A stretch of 64,000 bases of DNA from DASYLJ01 sp964404165 (GTDB lineage Bacteria; Desulfobacterota; Binatia; DP-6): contig CAYOIZ010000004.1 of the NCBI GenBank assembly GCA_964404165.1, positions 62,001 to 126,000 on the forward strand. The letters run 5' to 3'. Positions within the stretch are counted from its first letter, which is position 1, and each line of letters opens with the position of its first letter. Position numbers and translations under genes: made by a program. Below the pieces are notes generated by a model. It was not told the DNA's origin, made no database searches, and saw only the letters and a program-made list of their open reading frames with translations. Below, in pieces: positions 42,869-51,797 of this stretch.

Positions 42869-43399
42869 ATGGCTGAGAATCTCGACCTCTCCCTGAAGGG
42901 CCCGTTCATCATCATCCACCGCGGGGGCGGCATCCCGGTGCCGTTCCCCTTCCTGATGCCACCGCAGCATGTCGAGACGACGATGGCGCCGCGGGTCGCT
43001 GTGCACCAGACGCTCGAGGACAACTTCGTCGACGACTTCTCCGGGCCCCGATCCATGCCGGTGACGGTCACGATGCGCGGGACCTTCGGCTACAACCGCA
43101 TGGGGTTCGGCTCCCTGACGCTGCTCGTCTTCGAGAAAATCCTCGAGGGTTACAACGCGCTGTCGCGCGAGACGAAGGCCACGGCCAAGGCGCGGCAGGA
43201 GTTCATCGGGCTGAGCCGGCTCTACTTCTGGCGGATCGTGATCGACCAGTTCTCGTGGCAGATCGACCACGCCAACCCGCTACTCTACTTCTACACCCTC
43301 CGGTTCCGACGGCTGCAGGACTATCTCAGCCTGACGGACCCCCAGCTGCCCGAGCGGACGGGACCGGCCGACGCCACGGGACTGCGGGCGATCTTCTGA
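42869..43399 (+). CDS. Baseplate-region protein
   Basis: A 176-residue protein between the spike and gp25-like genes. It has hydrophobic beta-rich segments (LKGPFIIIHRGGGIPVPFP) and the aromatic 'IDQFSWQIDHANPLLYFYTL' near residue 125. It may be a small baseplate subunit, perhaps linking spike and wedge, but no family is recognised. ATG 42869 is preferred over an upstream GTG at 42839; neither has a strong ribosome site. Confidence 0.5.
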   Translation: MAENLDLSLKGPFIIIHRGGGIPVPFPFLMPPQHVETTMAPRVAVHQTLEDNFVDDFSGPRSMPVTVTMRGTFGYNRMGFGSLTLLVFEKILEGYNALSRETKATAKARQEFIGLSRLYFWRIVIDQFSWQIDHANPLLYFYTLRFRRLQDYLSLTDPQLPERTGPADATGLRAIF

Positions 43400-44484
43400 T
43401 GGCGCTCTCCGATTTCGTCCCGCTCCTGAACGAGCTCCGCCGCCGCGGAAAGCGCGAGGCGCTCGCCGCGCAACAGGCGCTCGAGACAATCATCGCGCGG
43501 GGCCGGGCCGTGGCGGATGCGCTCGAGGCGGTCGAAGTCGGTGCGGCGTCGGTCGTCGCCGTGCCGTTCGCCGAGCTGCTCGGGACCGTAGGGCTGATCG
43601 ACGCCTTCATCGAGGAGTACTTCGGCGACCTCGACTACCCGCCGGACCTGTTCAGCACGTTGCGCACGGCGAGCATCGCCCTCACGAGCCTGCAGACGCT
43701 GCGGCGGCGGTTCGCCGGCCAGCAGAGCGCCACGGCCGGCGTGCGCGACGGCTCGCCGGCGAGCACCGGCCCGCTGATCCCGTACCGCCTCCGCCAGGGC
43801 GACTCGATCGAGCGGATGGCGCGCGACTATCTGGGGGCGATCGAGCGCAGCTGGGAAATCCTCGAGCTGAACGCGCTGCGCTACCCGTTCCTGCAGACGG
43901 AGCGGACGTTCACGCCGCCCGAGTACGAGTGGGGCGACTTCGCGCCGGGCGACTACCTCACCTACCCGACGCCGGATCGGACCGGCGTGGCGCCGGGCGT
44001 GCTCGTCACCGGCGAGGTCATCTGGCTGCCGCCCGACGCGCGGCTGCCGGCGAGCGGCGGGGCTTTCACGGATCGTGACGTCGAGCTCTACGGCCGCGAC
44101 TTGCAGCTCGCCGATGGCGTGCTCGTGCTCGACGGCAACGGCCAGCTCGGCACGGTCGAGGGGCGCGACAACATCATCCAGGCGCTCCGACATCGCATCG
44201 CCACGCTCCGGGGCGAGCTCCTGCTGCACGCCGAGTATGGGATGGAGCAGCTGCTGGCGATCGGGATCGAGGGAACGCGCACGAACGCGCTGATCTCCGG
44301 CGTCGAGGTGGCCCGCACCGTCCGGCAGGACCCACGCGTCGTCCAGGTGCGTGACCTGCAGATTCTCTTCGCGGACACCATCAACCGGGCGTCGATGCGC
44401 GTGGGCCTGATCGGGGCAGAGCGTCGGGAGCTCCCGCTCAATCTGGTGATCCCGGAGACGGCCGGCGCGACGGCGACCGGATGA
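43399..44484 (+). CDS. LysM and gp25/W-like baseplate wedge fusion
   Basis: A 361-residue protein starting TGATG. Residues about 1-110 are helical. Residues about 128-165 read as a LysM peptidoglycan-binding domain (RLRQGDSIERMARDYLG...WEILELN). Residues about 225-350 resemble gp25/GpW-like wedge proteins ('DIELYGRDLQLADG'-type text, then GRDNIIQALRHRIATLRGEL and LHAEYGMEQLL). Fusing LysM to a wedge protein could anchor the baseplate to peptidoglycan during infection. Gene order (spike, small protein, wedge, then J) is usual apart from the fibre inserted between wedge and J. Confidence 0.65.
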   Translation: MALSDFVPLLNELRRRGKREALAAQQALETIIARGRAVADALEAVEVGAASVVAVPFAELLGTVGLIDAFIEEYFGDLDYPPDLFSTLRTASIALTSLQTLRRRFAGQQSATAGVRDGSPASTGPLIPYRLRQGDSIERMARDYLGAIERSWEILELNALRYPFLQTERTFTPPEYEWGDFAPGDYLTYPTPDRTGVAPGVLVTGEVIWLPPDARLPASGGAFTDRDVELYGRDLQLADGVLVLDGNGQLGTVEGRDNIIQALRHRIATLRGELLLHAEYGMEQLLAIGIEGTRTNALISGVEVARTVRQDPRVVQVRDLQILFADTINRASMRVGLIGAERRELPLNLVIPETAGATATG

Positions 44485-44493
44485 CCCAGAACG

Positions 44494-44523
44494 TTGCCGC
44501 TGAGGATGACAGGACGGTATAGG
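44494..44523 (+). promoter_or_regulatory. Putative phage promoter before fibre module
   Basis: TTGCCG (44494-44499), 18 bases, then TATAGG (44518-44523). It sits in GAACGTTGC, which recurs exactly at 4957 in front of the portal leader. The transcript would run through hairpin 44584-44620 to the 1189-aa fibre gene. Inferred from recurrence and spacing. Confidence 0.35.
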
Positions 44524-44583
44524 GGCGCCATGCGCTAGGAGACGAACGACGGCAGCCGGAGTCCCCAGAAGCTCAGGGCTTGA

Positions 44584-44629
44584 GGGGGCGTCAGACCGAG
44601 ACAATCGGTCCGACGCCCCCTTTTCTTTT
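44584..44629 (+). terminator. Strong Rho-independent terminator or leader hairpin
   Basis: GGGGGCGTC/GACGCCCCC and GACCGA/TCGGTC form a 15-bp stem with one internal mismatch and a 5-nt loop, followed by TTTTCTTTT (44621-44629). It ends the baseplate-wedge transcription unit and lies 33 bases before the GTG of the large fibre gene. Confidence 0.85.
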
Positions 44630-44661
44630 GGGATCGGCCGCCGCGGTGGAGGGAGCGAGGG

Positions 44662-47600
44662 GTGGAGCGCGTCGAAGGCAGGTCGCGAGTGGGCTGGTGG
44701 GCAGCGCTCGTCGGCGTAGGGCTCATGCTGGGGAGTGCCGGTGCGCAGACGCCGCAGTTTCCCAGCAACCTCTACCAGTGGACGACGCCGAGCAGGGCCA
44801 TCAGCAAGGAGGACACGGCCAAGATCGCCAGGGAGGTGCAGGCGATCGAGGCGTTCCTCGGCCAGAACGGTGCCAACATCCTCGCGGCGAGCACGCTCGA
44901 TACGTCGGGCGAGCTCCGCACGCTCTTGCAGGACGAGACCGGCACCGGCGCCGCGTGCTTTGCGAATACGCCGGCGATCACCACGCCGATCCTCGCGAGC
45001 TTTCCCGCCGGCGGGCTCGGCGCGGCGGGGCAGGCGGGGCGGATCGCGCCCGTGACGGGCGTGGCCGCCGGCTCGTGCACCACGGCGGGCTCGTTCTGGA
45101 CGATCTGTCGCGACAACGGCTCCATCTGGGAGCCCATCGCCACCGGCGGCGGTGGCAGCGGGACGGTGACGTCCGTCGCGGCCGCGGTGCCGGCGGAGTT
45201 CACCATCTCAGGCTCGCCGGTGACCGTCGGCGGCACGCTGACGATCGGGAAGGCGAACCAGAACCCGAACCTCATCTTCGCGGGGCCGAGCGGTGGCGGC
45301 GCGGCGCAGCCGACCTTCCGTGCGCTCGCGGCCGCCGACGTCCCGAGCCTCGATGCGTCGAAGATCACCGCGGGCACGCTCGCCACCGCGCGCGGCGGCC
45401 TCAACTTCAACGCGTCGACGGTGGCGAAGGGCGGGCTCGTCTCCGGCACGGGCGCGGGCACCTACGGCATCACGACCATTGGCGTCAACGACAAGGTGCT
45501 GACGGCCGACTCGACGGCGGCGGGCGGTGTGGCGTGGAAGGATCCGCCGACTGGCGCCGGTGACATCGCGACCGTCGGCGACTGCGCGACGGGGTCGTGC
45601 TTCACCTCGATCGCGCAGGCGTTGGTGTTCGCGTCACCGACGGCGTCGACCGGGGCCGGCTCGTTCCGGGCGCTGGTCGCGACGGATATCCCGAGCCTGG
45701 CGGCATCGAAGATCACCAGTGGCACGCTGGCGACCGCCCGCGGCGGGTTCAACGCCGACGTCTCGACGGTTGCGAAGGGTGGCCTGGTCGCCGGCACCGG
45801 CGCCGGCACGTTCGGGGTCCTCGCCCCGGGGACGACCGGCTTCGTCCTCACGCTCGATCCCGCCGAAGCGACCGGCATGAAGTGGGGAGCCGCGGGCAGC
45901 GGCACCGTCACCGGCACCGGCACGAGCACGCGGCTGGCCTTCTGGTCGAGCACCAACGACATCACTAGTGACGGGGCGCTGCTGTTCGACGGATCATCCG
46001 ACATCCTGAGCGTCGACGGCATCGGCGGCTCCACGGGCATCCTGCGTACGATCCGCTCCGGGTTCTCCACGCCGGTCCAGAACGAGCTGCGCAGCACTGC
46101 GACGATCGACTCCGGGCCGGCGCTGGTCCTGCGCAACATCTCCGCCGGGGCCGCCACGGGCAACTACATCGAGGCGCGCGGCGATCATGCGTCGGGCAAC
46201 GAGACGATTCTGTGGTCGCTCGACAAGGGCGGGCTCATGCGCAGCTACCAGGGCGGCGGCATGATTGCCGGCCAGCAGGATCCGTACTGGTGGCCGTCGA
46301 AGAAGTACGGGAAGAACCAGCGCGCGCGCACGTACCCGTCGAACGGCAGCGTCTACATCGTCACGAACGCGACGGAAGCCACCAGCAGCACGGCGCCGCC
46401 GATGGCCAGCGCGAGCACCCCGAAGGGCTGGCCGCGGCCCTTCATCCGGTACACCGACTACCTGGCCGGCGAGCGCGTCGTGCCGGTGTGGCAGGGGGAG
46501 ACGGCCAGCGGGAATCGGCGCTACCGTGTGACGGGCAACTGCACGACCGCGACGAAGCCGAACTTCGGCAGCTGCATCACCCCAGACTGCCAGCTCACCT
46601 CGGGAACGTGCACGCTCGAGTGCGACGATGGCGTCTGCGCCGGCGGCGCGAACGCGGGCAAGTCGTGCAGCGAGGCGGACGCCGCGACCGACTGTCCCGG
46701 GAGTACGTGCACCGAGTGCCCGGCAAACTCGGCGCGCGTGAGCGGCGTCACGGACGGCGCCGTCACGTGGGATTGGGCGGCCTTCGATGCCTTCTATCCG
46801 ATCGTCGAGGCGAAGCTCGGGCGTGAGATCGACGACTACAACCAGCTCGTCACGCGACACGGCGACAACCATCCGGGTCCGATCCTCGCGGACCGTGGCT
46901 GGGCCGGAACCGGCGTCATCTCGGGCCCCATGAGCAACTACACGCGGTGGCAGGGCCCGGCGACGTTCGCGACCTTCGACATGAGCGTGCGGGCGAACAA
47001 CCCCTCGATTCAGATCAGTGCGCCGCGGCGCTCGCCGGCGCCGGCCCTCACGTACCTCGAGCCGCGCAATCCTGGCGACTCCCGGCACATCGACAACCCG
47101 GAGAACGCGCCGCGGCTCACGGCGACGTCGGGTGGCAGCCCGGGGCTCGCGGCCGGCTGCTGGTGGATGAACTACGCCTGGGAGTCGGACCTGACCGGCC
47201 GGCGCACGGCGCCGTCGCCACCCGGGCGCGTGTTCGTCGATGGCACGACCAACAACGCGGTGGTGGTGGAGCTCGTCGCGCCGTATCCGACCGATGCGAC
47301 GCGGGCGGTCATCAACCGGGGATTCACGCTCGGCGCCTGCCCGACGGTCCCGCAGACGACGGGGCAGGTCCTCTTCTTCCGGACGAAGATCATCGAGTCG
47401 CCGACCGCCTCGTACACGTTCGACGGCGACGACCTGACCGAACAGGAGATGGCGTTCGACACCAACCTCACACCCTACAGCCTGTTCACGTTGAACCAGC
47501 CGCATTCGATCACGGTGTGGGCGCCGTCGACCGCCAAGGAGGTGGGGCTCGAGACGCTCGTCGTGCCGACCGTGCGCAACGGCCACAAGTACCTGCTGCA

Positions 47601-48231
47601 CGGCAACACCAGCGGGAATACCAAGATGCCGGTGCCCGGGGTGCCGGGCGCGCAGTGCACGACGGGCTCCACCGAACCGACGACCTGGCTCAGCGCGATC
47701 ACGGCCGGTGGGTTCATCACCGATGGCACGTGTATCTGGAAAGAGGCGGGCGACGACCTGGCGCTCGTCGTCCTGCGCGCGCCCGCCGACACGGCGATCC
47801 CCACGGTGCAATGGCGCGAGCGGGTCGGGGTCGCGGGGGCCCTCAACGCCGTCGATCGCGTCGTGGGCGGGATCGACAACAACGGCGACATCTTCCTGAA
47901 CCAGATCGGTGTCAACGGCGCGCCGGCGCTGCGGCTCACCGGTAACACCGGCAACGGCGGCCAAATCCAATTCGGTACCGGCGGCGGCGCCATGGATGTC
48001 ACCCTGGCGCGCAGCGGTGGCTCGACGCTGGCGCTGACCGGCAACCTGACCGTGAGTGGGTCCCTGATCGGAGCCGGGCGCTGGCAGGCTCCGAGCGATG
48101 GGCTCGACCTGTTCCCGCGCGATACGCGGACCTGCGACGGCGGGGACTTCTACCTCTACCTCGACATCGCACTGAACAAACTCCGGAAGTGCGTCGACGG
48201 CGTCGAGAAGGACATCGGCGCGGCGGACTGA
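44662..48231 (+). CDS. Large tail fibre protein with signal peptide and Cys insert
   Basis: A 1189-residue protein starting at GTG after GAGGGAGCGAGGG. Residues 1-29 look like a signal peptide ending LMLGSAGAQ. The body has multiple fibre repeats: ATARGGLNFNASTVAKGGL and a near-copy about 115 residues later (ATARGGFNADVSTVAKGGL), with GTGAGTYG/GTGAGTFG. Residues about 625-700 hold Cys-rich text (CITPDC, CDDGVCAGG, ATDCPGSTCTECP), the same style as the 1010-aa protein. The C-terminal third is beta-rich, ending in a LYLDIALNKLRKC segment typical of fibre tips. It probably binds the host surface. The signal peptide and Cys inserts are unusual for a fibre. Confidence 0.65.
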   Translation: MERVEGRSRVGWWAALVGVGLMLGSAGAQTPQFPSNLYQWTTPSRAISKEDTAKIAREVQAIEAFLGQNGANILAASTLDTSGELRTLLQDETGTGAACFANTPAITTPILASFPAGGLGAAGQAGRIAPVTGVAAGSCTTAGSFWTICRDNGSIWEPIATGGGGSGTVTSVAAAVPAEFTISGSPVTVGGTLTIGKANQNPNLIFAGPSGGGAAQPTFRALAAADVPSLDASKITAGTLATARGGLNFNASTVAKGGLVSGTGAGTYGITTIGVNDKVLTADSTAAGGVAWKDPPTGAGDIATVGDCATGSCFTSIAQALVFASPTASTGAGSFRALVATDIPSLAASKITSGTLATARGGFNADVSTVAKGGLVAGTGAGTFGVLAPGTTGFVLTLDPAEATGMKWGAAGSGTVTGTGTSTRLAFWSSTNDITSDGALLFDGSSDILSVDGIGGSTGILRTIRSGFSTPVQNELRSTATIDSGPALVLRNISAGAATGNYIEARGDHASGNETILWSLDKGGLMRSYQGGGMIAGQQDPYWWPSKKYGKNQRARTYPSNGSVYIVTNATEATSSTAPPMASASTPKGWPRPFIRYTDYLAGERVVPVWQGETASGNRRYRVTGNCTTATKPNFGSCITPDCQLTSGTCTLECDDGVCAGGANAGKSCSEADAATDCPGSTCTECPANSARVSGVTDGAVTWDWAAFDAFYPIVEAKLGREIDDYNQLVTRHGDNHPGPILADRGWAGTGVISGPMSNYTRWQGPATFATFDMSVRANNPSIQISAPRRSPAPALTYLEPRNPGDSRHIDNPENAPRLTATSGGSPGLAAGCWWMNYAWESDLTGRRTAPSPPGRVFVDGTTNNAVVVELVAPYPTDATRAVINRGFTLGACPTVPQTTGQVLFFRTKIIESPTASYTFDGDDLTEQEMAFDTNLTPYSLFTLNQPHSITVWAPSTAKEVGLETLVVPTVRNGHKYLLHGNTSGNTKMPVPGVPGAQCTTGSTEPTTWLSAITAGGFITDGTCIWKEAGDDLALVVLRAPADTAIPTVQWRERVGVAGALNAVDRVVGGIDNNGDIFLNQIGVNGAPALRLTGNTGNGGQIQFGTGGGAMDVTLARSGGSTLALTGNLTVSGSLIGAGRWQAPSDGLDLFPRDTRTCDGGDFYLYLDIALNKLRKCVDGVEKDIGAAD

Positions 48232-48255
48232 CGCCGCCGTCTTCAAAGGAACGAC

Positions 48256-48504
48256 ATGCGACGATTCGGATTCCGGGAGTTCGTCTGGCTGTTGGTGGGA
48301 GCCGCGCTGTGCTTCGCTGCTGTGTCGACGGCGACGCTGCTTCGGCAGGTGCAGGACGATCATCAGCGGCTCCACGAAGTGCAGACGCAGGCCGAGGCAG
48401 ATCGCAAGCTGCTGCACGACGTGGCGGCTGTCGTGCGCGATGCGCAGCAGCGGGCCGCGGCGGTCACACCCCCGGCGCCGCCGGCGACGGGGCCCACGCC
48501 ATGA
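48256..48504 (+). CDS. Small membrane-anchored coiled-coil protein (spanin-like)
   Basis: An 82-residue protein: an N-terminal transmembrane helix (about residues 9-27), then a heptad helix (LRQVQDDHQRLHEVQTQAEADRKLL) and a Pro/Ala-rich end. This matches the plan of an inner-membrane spanin (i-spanin), although spanins usually sit in the lysis group and this lies in the baseplate-fibre region. It is coupled to the next gene by ATGA. Not proven. Confidence 0.5.
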   Translation: MRRFGFREFVWLLVGAALCFAAVSTATLLRQVQDDHQRLHEVQTQAEADRKLLHDVAAVVRDAQQRAAAVTPPAPPATGPTP

Positions 48505-48905
48505 GCGCGCCGACGCTCCCGTGGTGGCGGTTCCTGGCGCGGCGCCGCGTGCTCGAGGCGGAGGTGGCCGCGCTGCGCGTGGCGCTCAACGACCATGTCG
48601 CGCGCACGGTGGAGATCACCGCGCGGCTCGACGCGCACGCTGAGGGGAGTCGCAAGCTCGTGGAGGCGCTGCGGCCGATGCTGAAGGGACAGGGCCTGCA
48701 GCTGCTCGACCATGCCTGGTGGCTGCAGGCGCTGCGCGAGGTCGGGAGCACGACCCGCCGTACCGAGCTGGATCGCCTCCATGCGGCGAAGAAGGCGGCG
48801 TGGGTCGCGGAGAACATCCCGGCTGATCCGCCGCCGGCGGATGCGCCCGCGGCCGACGCGGTCGCGGCGCCGATGCCGGAGACACTGCAGGAGGCGCAGG
48901 CCTAG
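48501..48905 (+). CDS. Helical hypothetical protein paired with the membrane protein
   Basis: A 134-residue helical, basic-acidic protein with an ATGA start on the preceding gene and an Ala/Pro-rich acidic C-terminus (about residues 107-134). It lacks a signal peptide or lipobox, so it is not an obvious outer spanin. It may be an assembly chaperone for the fibre or the J protein that follows. No family recognised. Confidence 0.5.
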   Translation: MSAPTLPWWRFLARRRVLEAEVAALRVALNDHVARTVEITARLDAHAEGSRKLVEALRPMLKGQGLQLLDHAWWLQALREVGSTTRRTELDRLHAAKKAAWVAENIPADPPPADAPAADAVAAPMPETLQEAQA

Positions 48906-48907
48906 AC

Positions 48908-50080
48908 GTGCCGAACGTCCCCTTCACACGCGAGCACGCGGCGGTCCACACCGCCGCGATGATTGCGGCCTTCCTCGGCGGCTCGATCGACACGGCGGGG
49001 CGCGTCACCGACTTCAACGCGGGATCGGTGGCGCGCACGCTCCTCGAGGCGATCGCGCTGCGCTTCGAAGCGCTCGACAGCGCCACCTATCTCGCGCTGC
49101 AGCGGGCGATTCCGACGATCCTCTTCGAGTACTTCGGTGAGGGCGACGGCCTGACGACGACGGTCGGGTTCCCGGCGCTCCCGGCGCTGCCGGCCACGGG
49201 CGTAGCGCGATTCACGCGCGTGACCGACGGCACGGGCGCCATCGACATTCCGGTCGGGACACGCCTCACCGTGCCGGGCGGTAGCGGGCAGCCGGCCAAG
49301 GTCTACACGGTGACGGTGCCGGTGACGCTGCCGGACGGTGTGCCGATCGTCGAGACGCTCATCACGGCGCAGCGGTTCGGCGTCGTCGGGAATACGCCGG
49401 CACAGACGATGGTGCTGACCGACGCCATCACCGGCATCGCGACGGCGACGAATCCGGGGGCGCTCCTGAATGGGGCCGAGGCCGAGACCGACGAAGCGCG
49501 ACGACAGCGGTTCACCGCCTACCTGCGGCACCTCCCGCGTGCGCAGCTCGGCGGGCTCGAGGTCGGGGCCAGTCAGGCGCGCGTGCTCACCGACGGCCAC
49601 GTCACCGAGCAGGTGCGCTTCGCGCGCGCGGTGCCGGTGCCCGAGAAGCGCGGCCTCGTCGACGTGTACGTCGACAATGGAGGGGGCGCGGCGTCACCAG
49701 CCTTGGTGGCGGCGGCCCAGGTGATCCTCGACGGCCAGCGCCTGCCGGACGGCACGCGCGTGCCCGGGTACAAGGCCGCGGGCGAAGATGTCGTGTGCCG
49801 GGCGGTGGTTCCGCAGCTCGTGCCCGTGTCGGCCCGGCTTCGCCTCGAGGCGGGCGTCCTCTTCACCGACATCGCCGCCAGCGTCCAGGACGCCATCAAT
49901 GCGTACCTGTTCGGGATCGGTGTCTTCGAGGATCTCATCCTGGCCGATCTCATCAGCGTGGTCGTGACGGTGCGCGGCGTGGCCGACGTCGTCGTGCTGG
50001 CGCCGCTCGCCAACGTCGTGGCCGCACAAGGCGCCCGCGTGCTGCCGGGCCCGATCACGCTGCTGCCGGAGGCCGCATGA
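48908..50080 (+). CDS. Baseplate protein J-like
   Basis: A 390-residue protein (GTG start) with the layout of gpJ: an N-terminal segment with 'FNAGSVARTLLEAIALRFEALDSATYLALQRAIP' (residues about 40-72), beta-rich middle with TATNPGALLNGAEAETDEARRQRF, the J-type hallmark, and C-terminal domain with DVYVDNGGGAAS. GpJ forms the wedge edge of the contractile baseplate. It is followed by gpI-like and fibre genes, the classical order. Confidence 0.75.
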   Translation: MPNVPFTREHAAVHTAAMIAAFLGGSIDTAGRVTDFNAGSVARTLLEAIALRFEALDSATYLALQRAIPTILFEYFGEGDGLTTTVGFPALPALPATGVARFTRVTDGTGAIDIPVGTRLTVPGGSGQPAKVYTVTVPVTLPDGVPIVETLITAQRFGVVGNTPAQTMVLTDAITGIATATNPGALLNGAEAETDEARRQRFTAYLRHLPRAQLGGLEVGASQARVLTDGHVTEQVRFARAVPVPEKRGLVDVYVDNGGGAASPALVAAAQVILDGQRLPDGTRVPGYKAAGEDVVCRAVVPQLVPVSARLRLEAGVLFTDIAASVQDAINAYLFGIGVFEDLILADLISVVVTVRGVADVVVLAPLANVVAAQGARVLPGPITLLPEAA

Positions 50081-50988
50081 GCGTCGAACGCCAGGCGCTT
50101 CTGCAGGCGCTACCGCGGATGTTCCGCACGGATCCGCGCCCGGTGGCGGCGCTCAGCTGCACGTGGGGCGGCGCGGTCGGGATCACGCTCGCCGTCACCG
50201 ATGGGGCGATCGTGCTGGCCGACGCGGATGGCGTCGTCGTGGCGTCGGTGGCGCTGGTGGGGACGCTCGGCGACGTCGCCGCCGCCCTCAACTCGGTGCT
50301 CAATCTGACGTGCACGCTCACCGATCCCGTCGCGGCGCCCGTCGCCGCGGCGACGTTGCTCGAGGCGCCGGCCGCCCCGTTGTCCGCCGCCGTCACGATC
50401 CACCGGTGGACGAATCCCACGTGGCAGCTGCTCGAGGCGATCCGGCCGGGCCTCGAGGCCGCTGCCGGCGACATCGACACGGCCATCGCGCAGCTGAACC
50501 TGCTCATGGCTGGTGGCGACTTTGCCGAGCTGTGGGGCGTTCTCACGGGGACGGTGCGCCGGCCGGGCGAGCTGGATGCGACCTACACGGCGCGCCAGCT
50601 GCGCGAGCTCCTGCGGCCGCGTGAAAACAATCAGGCGCTCGCGCAGCTCATCGAGGAGGACACAGGCGTCGTCGTCGACGGCATCGTCGACCTGAGCCGT
50701 GAGGTCTACCGCCCGTCGGCGACCCCGCTGGCCGGCGCCTTTCTCCCGGGGCGACGCTACAACGCGTCCACGGCCGAGGTTCGGATGCGGGGCTTCCCGG
50801 GCGGGCTCGTCGCGCATCTCGCCCAGGCGAACGCCGCCGCTGGCATCACCGTATTCGTCGTCGGTGCGCTCGACCTCGACGGCCTCGGCAGCGATCTCGA
50901 GGTCGACAGTAGCCCGATCCAGGTCGGCGAGCCGCCCTTCATGCAGATCGGCGTCACGGCCATCGGCGTCGGACGGATTGCGCCCTGA
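50077..50988 (+). CDS. Tail protein I-like baseplate component
   Basis: A 303-residue protein starting ATGA on the J stop. It has the C-terminal helical region of gpI-like proteins around residues 110-200 (LLEAIRPGLEAAAGDIDTAI, then 'TARQLRELLRPRENNQALAQLIE'). The N-terminal third is beta and Ala/Val-rich. GpI links the J protein to the fibres. Weak motif evidence, strong positional evidence. Confidence 0.55.
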   Translation: MSVERQALLQALPRMFRTDPRPVAALSCTWGGAVGITLAVTDGAIVLADADGVVVASVALVGTLGDVAAALNSVLNLTCTLTDPVAAPVAAATLLEAPAAPLSAAVTIHRWTNPTWQLLEAIRPGLEAAAGDIDTAIAQLNLLMAGGDFAELWGVLTGTVRRPGELDATYTARQLRELLRPRENNQALAQLIEEDTGVVVDGIVDLSREVYRPSATPLAGAFLPGRRYNASTAEVRMRGFPGGLVAHLAQANAAAGITVFVVGALDLDGLGSDLEVDSSPIQVGEPPFMQIGVTAIGVGRIAP

Positions 50989-51797
50989 TGGCGGACACCA
51001 TGTTCTCCCCGCCGGTCGCGCGGCTCCTGCTGGCGGAGGCCCTGTTCCCGGTGCTGACGCACCTCGCGGTGGGGGACGGCGTGCCGGCGAGCGATGCGAC
51101 CGGCCTCGCGCACGAGCTGGCCCGCACCGTGTTCCTCGAGCGCCGGTTCGTCGTGGTCGATCCCACCGGGTCGATCCAGGCCGCCTCGGGCACCTATCGC
51201 GCCGTCGACGAGCCCACGAACCTCATCTTCTTCCGCTTCCGCTTCCTCGACGAGGAGGCGTTGGGGCACTGGGCCGAGTTCGCGTTGCTCGGTGGCGACG
51301 TCGCGTACCTGCATCGGGCCGCTCTCCTGCTGGACAGCAACCAGGCCGGCGACGATCGCGCCAACGCCGACGTCGTGCTGACCGGGGCCTACGGCGGCAC
51401 GGTCAACCAGACGCTGACCGTGACCGTCACCACCGGCGGCGGCAGCGGCGTGGCCGTCGTGAGCTGGGTCTCGAGCGGGCCGGCCGCGCCGGGGTCCGCG
51501 ACCGTGACGTTCGGCATCCCGGTCACGCTCGGCACGACGGGGGTGGCGCTGACGTTCGACGGCGGCACCGACACCGTGCTCACGAACGGCGATCAGTGGC
51601 AGGTGCGGTGCACGACCGATCCGGTGAGCGCCGCCACCGCGGCGGGCGGCGTGTATCACCCGGTCGCGAACGAGGGCGGGCAGGTGCTCACCGCGGGCCT
51701 CCCGTTGCGGATGTGGCGGCTCGAGACGCCGCCGGAGAAGGGGCCCCAGACGGTGGATGTGAAGTTCGTGGTGGAGGTGATCCGGAATGCCGCCTAA
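50988..51797 (+). CDS. Tail fibre or collar-like protein with Ig-like insert
   Basis: A 269-residue protein starting TGATG. Residues 20-110 resemble the N-terminal domain of phage fibre proteins: VLTHLAVGDGVPAS and 'LAHELARTVFLERRF', then FRFRFLDEEALGHWAEFAL. Residues about 130-210 form an Ig-like beta sandwich (TLTVTVTTGGGSGVAV), rich in Thr/Val. The end overlaps the next gene by 11 bases. Probably a baseplate-attached fibre. Confidence 0.55.
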   Translation: MADTMFSPPVARLLLAEALFPVLTHLAVGDGVPASDATGLAHELARTVFLERRFVVVDPTGSIQAASGTYRAVDEPTNLIFFRFRFLDEEALGHWAEFALLGGDVAYLHRAALLLDSNQAGDDRANADVVLTGAYGGTVNQTLTVTVTTGGGSGVAVVSWVSSGPAAPGSATVTFGIPVTLGTTGVALTFDGGTDTVLTNGDQWQVRCTTDPVSAATAAGGVYHPVANEGGQVLTAGLPLRMWRLETPPEKGPQTVDVKFVVEVIRNAA

